Origin: Metabacillus mangrovi
GTDB lineage: Bacteria; Bacillota; Bacilli; Bacillales; Bacillaceae
DNA length: 64,000 nt
Direction of reading: 5' to 3'
NCBI RefSeq assembly: GCF_009711125.1
Contig: NZ_WMIB01000001.1
Span: 682,001 to 746,000, forward strand
Shown here: in pieces, positions 57,917 to 64,000 of the stretch
How the letters are laid out: each line of letters starts with the position of its first letter
How positions within the stretch are numbered: position 1 is the stretch's first letter
Notes under the pieces: model-generated
Told to the model about the DNA's origin: nothing
The model's database searches: none
The model's input: only the letters and a program-made list of their open reading frames with translations
Translations under genes and position numbers: made by a program

Positions 57917-58810
57917 TTATTGACTGTTAAACGGATTAACATGGACGAAAACGTTTTGCACTTCCTCTGTTTCAATCAGAGCATTCCTGACATGCCTGGC
58001 AATATCGTGGCCTTCCTTAACTGTAAGGGAAGCGTCCACCGAAATCTTCACATCCACGATGACGTAGTGGCCATGTTCCCGCGCGTGCAATTGATCAATC
58101 CGTTTAACACCATCAATGGTCCTTATCGTTTTTTTCATTTCTTCTGTTTCCTCTTCATGCAGAACATGATCCAGTGAGGCATGAAGTGCTTCGCGGCCAA
58201 CTTTCCAGGCAGTATAGAGAACCAGTACAGATACAGCTGCACCTGCAAAGGGATCCGCATAAAGCAGCCAGCCGATCTCGAATTTTGAACCGATCAGAGC
58301 TGCAGATATGCCCAGCAAAGCTGCCAAAGAAGCAAAAACATCAGACCTGTGGTCATGTGCATTGGCAATCAGAGCATCACTCTTCAATCTTTTACCCAAT
58401 CTGTAGTTATACTGAAACATCAGTTCTTTAATGATAATCGCAGTGACTGCAGCAGCAATGGCAATGGCTTGAGGAGCCTTAACCGGTTTAAAGAACGCTT
58501 CGATGGAAGTCTTGCCGATTTCGAATCCAACTAAGGTAAGCAGTACAGCCACGATAACGGCCGCTATTGACTCTGCTTTTCCATGCCCGTATGGATGGTC
58601 CTCATCCGGCGGCTTTTTTGCAAGCCTGATCCCCAGCAGTACGACGATCGATCCGGCCACATCTGAGACGGACATTGCAGCATCAGCCAAGAGCGCCTTA
58701 CTGCCTGAAATAAATCCGATAATCCCCTTGATGGCCGCCAGCAGCAAATTCCCGGCGATGCCCGCAGCCGCTGCAATCTGCACCTTTCTAAAGCGCTGGT
58801 CCCCTTCCAT
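57917..58810 (-). CDS. Cation diffusion facilitator family exporter
   Basis: 297 residues with six membrane helices and a C-terminal cytoplasmic domain (VKRIDQLHAREHGHYVIVDVKISVDASLTVKEGHDIARHVRNAL). Metal site in helix 2 reads ADAAMSVSD and in helix 5 DHRSD, a DxxxD arrangement seen in manganese/iron-type CDFs rather than HxxxD zinc types; the usual first ligand of helix 2 is Met. Manganese export is therefore the best guess. Start ATG at 58808-58810. Operon with lapA. Confidence 0.9.
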   Translation of the reverse strand: MEGDQRFRKVQIAAAAGIAGNLLLAAIKGIIGFISGSKALLADAAMSVSDVAGSIVVLLGIRLAKKPPDEDHPYGHGKAESIAAVIVAVLLTLVGFEIGKTSIEAFFKPVKAPQAIAIAAAVTAIIIKELMFQYNYRLGKRLKSDALIANAHDHRSDVFASLAALLGISAALIGSKFEIGWLLYADPFAGAAVSVLVLYTAWKVGREALHASLDHVLHEEETEEMKKTIRTIDGVKRIDQLHAREHGHYVIVDVKISVDASLTVKEGHDIARHVRNALIETEEVQNVFVHVNPFNSQ

Positions 58811-58918
58811 AAGCTTCCCCCTCCGTTTCGCGTGACGATTATTATTATGTCCTAACAGATGCGTTTTTGCTTATCCTTTTTACTTTATACCGGAGGGAAC
58901 GGGAATGTTGGGAAATAC

Positions 58919-59048
58919 CGGGGTCAGTCCCTCACTCTGCTAAAGCACTGAAGCTCCGGCACCTCTTTTCTTAGCCTTTGGGGGACTAAGGCTCAGCACG
59001 TTGCCTCTCTGTCCCCTCAACGTTTAAAGCACAGCGGGACTGACCCCG
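58919..59048. repeat. MITE/REP-like element with 13-bp inverted ends
   Basis: Perfect terminal repeats CGGGGTCAGTCCC (58919-58931) and GGGACTGACCCCG (59036-59048) enclose 104 bases with further internal stems (AGCCTT/AAGGCT) and no coding potential. It lies between the CDF gene and the secDF terminator. The end sequence is of the kind that flanks REP-type elements in Bacillaceae; no transposase is present. Confidence 0.8.
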
Positions 59049-59089
59049 CACACCTGCTGTTCGCGCCAGTAAATTGCTTGCTATCTAAA

Positions 59090-59118
59090 CAAAAAACCAG
59101 CCCGCTTAAGCGGGCTGG
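59090..59118 (-). terminator. Terminator of secDF
   Basis: Perfect palindrome CCAGCCCGC/GCGGGCTGG (59097-59118) with seven U residues on the minus strand, six bases after the secDF stop. Confidence 0.9.
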
Positions 59119-59123
59119 CCATT

Positions 59124-61376
59124 TTAGACCTCTGGATGCTGGTTGGTGTGCATTTCTTTCGTCTGGTCTTCTTTTTTCTTGGCAAATTCCTTTTTCTTCA
59201 GGATCAGCCACAGCTGAGCTGCAATGAAAATGGAAGAGTAGGCGCCTGATATCAGTCCGACGAGGAGTGCGATGGAAAAGTTCCGGATGGACTCGCTGCC
59301 GAAAATCAGCAGGGCTACTGTTGTAATCACCACTGTTAAAACGGTGTTAACAGAGCGGGTAAAGGTCTGCTGCAAGCTTTTGTTCACAATGACGTCTAAA
59401 TCATCGGCTGTTTTAACCTTTGTTTTCCGCTGCAGTTCCCGGATCCGGTCAAACGTAACGATTGTGTCATTGATGGAATAACCGACGATGGTCAGGATCG
59501 CTGCGATGAAGGTCAGATCCACCTCAAGCCTTGTTAAGCTGAAGAAGGCGATGATAAAGAACGCATCATACAGAAGGGCAGCAATCGCTGAAATTCCCAT
59601 CCTCCACTCATAGCGGATCGCAACATAGATGACGATTCCCAGGGATGCAATCAGCACGCCGTAAAGCGCGTTGCGGGCAAGCTCCTGGCCGACTTCCGGA
59701 GACACGGTGCTGACACCGGGCTCTGAATTGTATTTTCCGTTAAACTGGTCTTTCAGTTTAGCGATTTCTTCTTTGTTCAGCACACCTGCAAAACGGGCTA
59801 CGGCTGATTCATTATTCGCTCCTGCAAGAACGATTTCGTCCGCTTCCATGTCAATGGCTTCTAAATCCGCTTCAATCTGCTCGGCGGTAACCGGCTTGCC
59901 TGCATCAATCTGCACGCGCGTTCCGCTTGTAAAGTCAATTCCAAGGTTCAGCTTGAAAATGATCAGGATGATCAGCCCGGCAGCCACAGTAATTCCGGAG
60001 AAAGCGAAGAACTTGTTGCGGTGCTTTAGGAAATCAACTTTATCAAACCGGGTAGGCGCGTCCGTATGCTTGTCCGTCTGATAAATCTCCAGCATCTGGC
60101 TTTTCTTTACGCCAAACCAGGACTTCTTTTTATCGAGCCAGCGGCTTTCCACGAGAAGAGAGAGCAGGATCCTGGATAAAAACACGGCAGTGATGAAACT
60201 TGCTGCGATACTCACCAGGAGCATCGTAGCGAACCCTTTAATCGCACTCGTACCGAAGAAGAAAAGGACTGCCCCGGCAAGCATAGTGGTCAGGTTCGCA
60301 TCTAAAATCGTAACGAACGAGCGTCTGTTTCCGGATTTAAATGCAGATCGGACAGACTTGCCCAGTTTGAGTTCCTCTTTTATCCGTTCATACGTGATGA
60401 TATTGGCATCCACAGCCATCCCGACACCTAGAATGAGAGCCGCGATTCCAGGAAGAGTAAGCACCCCGTTCATCCAGTCGAACAGCTGCAGGATGAGGAA
60501 GATATAGGCACTTAGTGTGATGATCGCGATAACTCCCGGGAACCGGTAGTACACGACCATAAAGATAAAGATGACCGCTACACCGATAATACCCGCAAGC
60601 ACTGTGGTCTGCAGAGCTTCTTCTCCGAACTTGGCTCCTACTGAAGTAGAGTACGTCTCATCCAGCTGAACCGGGAGTGAGCCTGCGTTCAGCAGTTCGG
60701 CCAGCTCCTGCGCTTCTTTAATGGTAAATTGGCCGGAGATGATGACATCTGTCGTGTCGAGCACCTGGTCCACGTTCGGTGCAGAAAGGAACTTGGGTGC
60801 TTCTTTTCCGGCTTCTTCCTTATACTTGTCTCCCGGCTGGTAATCGAGCCAGATGACAAGCTGGTTCTCAGGTGCCATCGAAAGAATTTTCTCTGTCGTA
60901 TCAGCAAATTTATCTTTGTCCTTTAATTTGACTGATACAACCGGCTGGTTGCTGTTCGGATCGAAGGTCTGTTTGGCAGCACCCTGTACTAGATCGGAAC
61001 CTTTTAAGTATTCCTTGTCATTTACATCCCTGAACGTCAGCCTCGCTTCAGTGGATAGAATTTCACGGGCTTTATTCTGATCTTTAACCCCGGCGAGCTG
61101 AACACGGATGCGCTCGCCCTCGATCTGAATGTTCGGCTCGCTGACGCCGAGTACATTCGCCCGGTTTTCCAGGGCCCTTACCGTGCTGACGAGTGCTTCC
61201 CTGTCGATTTTATCGTCGTCGTTCACGGGCTTGACATCATAAAGCACTTCAAAGCCGCCCTGCAGGTCAAGGCCTCTTGGGATGTTTCCTGTGACATTGT
61301 CTGTTCTTAAACCTATGATGATTCCAACTGCTATTGTAATAAGAAAAAACGCAAGGATGCGCCCCCGCTTGATCAT
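59124..61376 (-). CDS. secDF: Fused protein-export membrane protein SecDF
   Basis: 750 residues, a natural SecD-SecF fusion as in Bacillus subtilis. It uses the proton gradient to pull exported proteins through SecYEG. Twelve membrane helices: TM1 (ILAFFLITIAVGIIIGLRTD), a large outside P1 domain with RGLDLQGGFEVLYDV, D4-type GLRADNV-like, TM2-6, then TM7 (FFAFSGITVAAGLIILIIFKLNLGIDFTSGTRVQI) and the SecF half with GYSINDTIVTFDRIRE. Ends in a terminator. Preceded by comN by 34 bases. Confidence 0.97.
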   Translation of the reverse strand: MIKRGRILAFFLITIAVGIIIGLRTDNVTGNIPRGLDLQGGFEVLYDVKPVNDDDKIDREALVSTVRALENRANVLGVSEPNIQIEGERIRVQLAGVKDQNKAREILSTEARLTFRDVNDKEYLKGSDLVQGAAKQTFDPNSNQPVVSVKLKDKDKFADTTEKILSMAPENQLVIWLDYQPGDKYKEEAGKEAPKFLSAPNVDQVLDTTDVIISGQFTIKEAQELAELLNAGSLPVQLDETYSTSVGAKFGEEALQTTVLAGIIGVAVIFIFMVVYYRFPGVIAIITLSAYIFLILQLFDWMNGVLTLPGIAALILGVGMAVDANIITYERIKEELKLGKSVRSAFKSGNRRSFVTILDANLTTMLAGAVLFFFGTSAIKGFATMLLVSIAASFITAVFLSRILLSLLVESRWLDKKKSWFGVKKSQMLEIYQTDKHTDAPTRFDKVDFLKHRNKFFAFSGITVAAGLIILIIFKLNLGIDFTSGTRVQIDAGKPVTAEQIEADLEAIDMEADEIVLAGANNESAVARFAGVLNKEEIAKLKDQFNGKYNSEPGVSTVSPEVGQELARNALYGVLIASLGIVIYVAIRYEWRMGISAIAALLYDAFFIIAFFSLTRLEVDLTFIAAILTIVGYSINDTIVTFDRIRELQRKTKVKTADDLDVIVNKSLQQTFTRSVNTVLTVVITTVALLIFGSESIRNFSIALLVGLISGAYSSIFIAAQLWLILKKKEFAKKKEDQTKEMHTNQHPEV

Positions 61377-61410
61377 TATGTATCCTCCTTAGCTACTTGA
61401 AACCCGTCCT

Positions 61411-61704
61411 CTACAGCAGTTCCTCAAGCATTTTTGCGCCCTCTTCGCTTCCAAACCAGTTGGGAGCTTTATACGATTCAACGGCTGCAAAATTCATGAA
61501 TTCCCCTGCTCTAACAGACATGATGTCACTTGCCATTTGATAAATCGCCGGTTCTTCTTTCGTCTTCCATTTCTTTTTTAACAAGTATGTCCACAATTCC
61601 TGCTCTGAGACCTGGTCATAGCCCAATACGATAAACTCTTCAAGCTTGCTTTTCATAAATGGCCTGACGTGGTGCCTGTAAAGTTCGGCAGGATGTTTCT
61701 CCAT
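61411..61704 (-). CDS. comN: Post-transcriptional competence regulator ComN
   Basis: 97 residues, soluble: MEKHPAELYRHHVRPFMKSKLEEFIVLGYDQVSEQELWTYLLKKKWKTKEEPAIYQMASDIMSVRAGEFMNF. Homologue of Bacillus subtilis YrzD/ComN, which promotes accumulation of comE operon mRNA at the poles and septa via its 5' untranslated region and works with DivIVA. The comE operon is at 3.7-7.3 kb in this window. ATG at 61702-61704 follows AAAGGAG; an upstream open frame of 53 codons runs into the divergent spoVB promoter region and is rejected. Confidence 0.88.
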   Translation of the reverse strand: MEKHPAELYRHHVRPFMKSKLEEFIVLGYDQVSEQELWTYLLKKKWKTKEEPAIYQMASDIMSVRAGEFMNFAAVESYKAPNWFGSEEGAKMLEELL

Positions 61705-61847
61705 TCGCGCACGCTCCTTTGATCTTCCATTTAAGCTTTCATGCCGTTCGATTGGCCTGTGCGGCGGAAACTTGTCATGCCCGGCCAATAGACAGTCATA
61801 TAGTAATTGTATATGAAAACAAGCTGTTTGAGAAGGCGGGGAAGGGT

Positions 61848-63434
61848 ATGTCGAAGCAAACATTTTTAAAGGGAACGATCATTTTAATAGCTGCAGGACT
61901 CATTACCCGAGTTCTTGGATTCATCAACCGGATTGTTCTCGCAAGGTTTGCCGGCCAGGAGGGCGTTGGCCTTTATATGATGGCCGTCCCGACACTTGTC
62001 CTGATTATTACCATCACACAGTTCGGACTTCCGGTCGCGATATCAAAGCTTGTCGCTGAAGCGGATGCACAGGGAGACCAGCGGAGAATCAAAAAAATCC
62101 TGGTTGTATCACTCGCCATAACCGGAACGCTGAGCCTGCTGTTTACCCCTGTCATCCTTTTAGCTGCCCCATTCTTATCCCAGCATCTGTTCACGGATGA
62201 GCGGACACTTTACCCGCTGATGACCGTTGCTCCAGTCGTTCCGATCGTGGCGATCTCATCTGTGCTGAGAGGGTACTTTCAGGGAAAGCAGAACATGAAG
62301 CCGGCTGCTTATTCCCAAGTGCTTGAGCAAGTGGTCCGTATATCGCTGATCGCAGTTTTCACGGCCGCTTTTCTGCCATACGGGGTCGAGTATGCTGCCG
62401 CTGGTGCAATGCTTTCTGCTGTAATCGGCGAGCTGGTGTCCCTGCTTTACTTGTTCTTTATGTTCAAATTCAAGAAAAAAATCGGCATCAGGAAAAACTT
62501 TTTTCAATCCGTGAAGGCTGGAAGGGATGCCTTTAAAGACTTGCTGGCTATCGCGATTCCGACGACAGGGAGCAGATTGATCGGTTCTCTCTCCTGGTTT
62601 TTTGAGCCGATTGTTGTCGCACAGAGCCTGGCCATCGCTGGAATCGGTGCAGCTGCAGCCACGAGCCAGTACGGCGAATTAGCCGGTTACGCCCTTCCGC
62701 TGCTCATGCTGCCTTCATTCATTACCTTCTCCCTTTCCACTTCGCTCGTCCCGGCAATCAGTGAAGCGATCGCGCAGAAAAAAAAGAAGCTTGTTGAACA
62801 CAGGCTTCGTCAAGCATTGAGGCTTTCACTTGTAACCGGGGGACTTGCAGCAGTGGCACTCTATGTATTCGCAGTCCCGCTTATGTCTGTTATGTACGGA
62901 AATGCGGATGCTGCCATTTTTGTTAAACTGATGGCTCCCTTTTTTATCTTTTACTATATCCAGGGACCGCTTCAGGCAGTTCTCCAGGCGCTCAATCTTG
63001 CAAGGGCCGCGATGATGAACAGCCTGATCGGTGCGGCAGTAAAAACCGCATTAATTTTCGCCCTCTCTACAAGGCCTGAGATGGGGATTAAAGGAGCTGC
63101 TCTCGCCATCGTCATCGGAATGGTGGCTGTCACCCTGCTCCACTTGGCTACAGTTATAAAAGTTGTCGCACTGACGATTTATGTTAAAGAATACCTCTTC
63201 AGTGCGGCTGCCATGGGCATTGCCGGAATAGCCGCTCATTATGCCTATCAATCCTGGCTTTCAAAGCTTGGAAGCATTCCCGGGCTGCTTGCCGGACTTG
63301 CTCTTTGCTCCCTGCTTTATTTTATCCTTCTGCTTCAATTTAGACTGGTCGTTCAAGAAGAAGTAAAAAGGATTCCGGTCATCGGCCCTTCGCTTTCCAG
63401 ATGGATTCCGGTCATACATTCGAAACATCGATAA
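61848..63434 (+). CDS. spoVB: Stage V sporulation protein B, polysaccharide flippase family
   Basis: 528-residue MVF/MOP-family transporter with about 14 membrane helices, needed for spore cortex synthesis and thought to carry peptidoglycan precursors or polysaccharides. Start MSKQTFLKGTIILIAAGLITRVLGFINRIVLARFAGQEGVGLYMMAVP is the family signature. ATG at 61848 follows GAAGGG. It is divergent from comN and convergent with yrbG, overlapping its 3' end by 23 bases. Length is close to the Bacillus subtilis protein (518). Confidence 0.94.
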   Translation: MSKQTFLKGTIILIAAGLITRVLGFINRIVLARFAGQEGVGLYMMAVPTLVLIITITQFGLPVAISKLVAEADAQGDQRRIKKILVVSLAITGTLSLLFTPVILLAAPFLSQHLFTDERTLYPLMTVAPVVPIVAISSVLRGYFQGKQNMKPAAYSQVLEQVVRISLIAVFTAAFLPYGVEYAAAGAMLSAVIGELVSLLYLFFMFKFKKKIGIRKNFFQSVKAGRDAFKDLLAIAIPTTGSRLIGSLSWFFEPIVVAQSLAIAGIGAAAATSQYGELAGYALPLLMLPSFITFSLSTSLVPAISEAIAQKKKKLVEHRLRQALRLSLVTGGLAAVALYVFAVPLMSVMYGNADAAIFVKLMAPFFIFYYIQGPLQAVLQALNLARAAMMNSLIGAAVKTALIFALSTRPEMGIKGAALAIVIGMVAVTLLHLATVIKVVALTIYVKEYLFSAAAMGIAGIAAHYAYQSWLSKLGSIPGLLAGLALCSLLYFILLLQFRLVVQEEVKRIPVIGPSLSRWIPVIHSKHR

Positions 63435-64000
63435 AAAACTCTCCATCCGAGTAGGTGCAGAACGATATTTTTTTCATATCGCCATAGCCCCTTTTTTGCA
63501 GCTCTTCTTTCAGCCATTGCTCGGTCTTCCCGATTTTTTCAAGATGGGCAGGCTGGATCGTTCCATCTATAATCAATCCGAGCTCCAATGTTCGCTCAGG
63601 CATGCCTTCCTGTTTTTTTATGACGTTTAATTTCCCTGAAGTTTCAAGGATGGCATAGTCCACTTCGCTTAAGCTCCGAACATCTTTTTCACGGAGCTGG
63701 GTGAGAAGATCATCGAAATTGTACCGCTGGGATTTCATCGCCCGTTCATCTATTTTGCCCTTATTTATGATAATTGTCGGCTTCCCGTCAAGTACCTCCC
63801 TGACCCGTTCGCTTTTCAATGACAGCATGGCCAGACCATACTGAATGGCCAGCAAAAACAGCATGGAGACGACTGAGTACATAATGGGGTCCTCAGGACT
63901 CTCGATCGACATGACTGCAAGTTCTGCAATCATAATAAACACCACAAGATCAAGAATGCTCAGTTCTCCTATTTCCCGTTTTCCCATCATACGAAAGATG
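63412..64000 (-). CDS. yrbG: DUF421 membrane protein YrbG, N terminus missing
   Basis: Partial: the 5' end lies beyond position 64000; the frame reads FRMMGKREIGELSILDLVVFIMIAELAVMSIE up to the edge. Two or three membrane helices, then the cytoplasmic DUF421 domain (VLDGKPTIIINKGKIDERAMKSQRYNFDDLLTQLREKDVRSLSEVDYAILETSGKLNVIKK). The internal MMGK was not taken as start because similarity continues upstream. Related to Bacillus subtilis YrbG and the YetF/YdfS group; function unknown, possibly spore-related. Overlaps spoVB tail-to-tail by 23 bases. Confidence 0.88.
   Translation of the reverse strand, partial: IFRMMGKREIGELSILDLVVFIMIAELAVMSIESPEDPIMYSVVSMLFLLAIQYGLAMLSLKSERVREVLDGKPTIIINKGKIDERAMKSQRYNFDDLLTQLREKDVRSLSEVDYAILETSGKLNVIKKQEGMPERTLELGLIIDGTIQPAHLEKIGKTEQWLKEELQKRGYGDMKKISFCTYSDGEFFIDVSNV

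Overview
This 64 kb window is a stretch of a Bacillaceae chromosome: an endospore former with a naturally competent-type gene set and moderate GC. The gene order follows the Bacillus subtilis spoIIP-gpr-rpsT-comE-yqe-sigK-yrr-yrv-secDF-spoVB region almost gene for gene. Sporulation genes (spoIIP, gpr, sda, sigK, spoVB, pbpI), late competence genes (comEA/EB/EC/ER, comN), Gram-positive RNA switches (two T-boxes) and strong AGGAGG ribosome sites all agree. I see no prophage, IS transposase, CRISPR array, rRNA or tRNA. sigK is intact and not split by a skin-type element.

Layout. 1-3.7 kb: spoIIP (cut by the window edge), gpr, divergent rpsT, holA, yqzM. 3.7-8.2 kb: DNA-uptake operon comEA-comEB-comEC with divergent comER. 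8.5-13.5 kb: operon yqeG-yqeH-aroE-yqeI-nadD-yqeK-rsfS-yqeM (ribosome assembly and silencing, shikimate, NAD, Ap4A), tightly packed with 4-nt and 11-nt overlaps. 13.6-16.1 kb: sda behind a cluster of DnaA boxes, a small YjcZ-like peptide, a YqeF-like SGNH lipoprotein, and sigK behind a perfect palindrome that resembles a GerE site. 16.1-17.5 kb: the most unusual part, with two tiny cistrons, tandem terminators and a 0.7 kb array of four MITE-like repeats. 17.5-21.4 kb: methionine-to-cysteine operon yrrT-mtnN-mccA-mccB-yrhC behind a CymR operator. 21.4-29.1 kb: yrzA, pbpI-yrrS, greA, udk, yrrM, mltG, and the distal alaS operon genes ireB-ruvX-yrzB. 29.2-32.1 kb: alaS with its T-box. 32.1-38.8 kb: yrrI, an AT-rich NERD-domain protein preceded by an exact 21-nt tandem repeat, several tiny genes, yrrD, recD2 and a TPR protein. 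38.9-45 kb: mnmA-iscS-cymR (tRNA thiolation and cysteine control), rarA, an SDR oxidoreductase, tcdA. 45-48.8 kb: 6S RNA and the T-box-controlled hisS-aspS operon. 49-57.3 kb: SH3b amidase, dtd, relA, apt, recJ, a histidine phosphatase. 57.5-64 kb: lapA, a CDF metal exporter, a palindromic MITE-like element, secDF, comN, spoVB, yrbG (cut by the edge).

The main physiological links inside the window are these. CymR (41.4 kb) very probably controls the transsulfuration operon at 21.3 kb. Cysteine desulfurase and MnmA use cysteine to thiolate tRNA. ComN (61.5 kb) is the known post-transcriptional regulator of the comE operon at 7.3 kb. Sda couples DnaA activity to the sporulation phosphorelay. 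RelA, Apt, RsfS and IreB connect nutrient stress to translation and envelope control. Start codons were moved from the longest open frame to the best Shine-Dalgarno match wherever family length supported it.

The best candidates for something undescribed are the promoter / 25-codon ORF / two terminators / YrzI-type cistron at 16.2-16.7 kb, the apparent AUU start of sda, the 21-nt satellite in front of the NERD gene, and the two classes of palindromic repeat.
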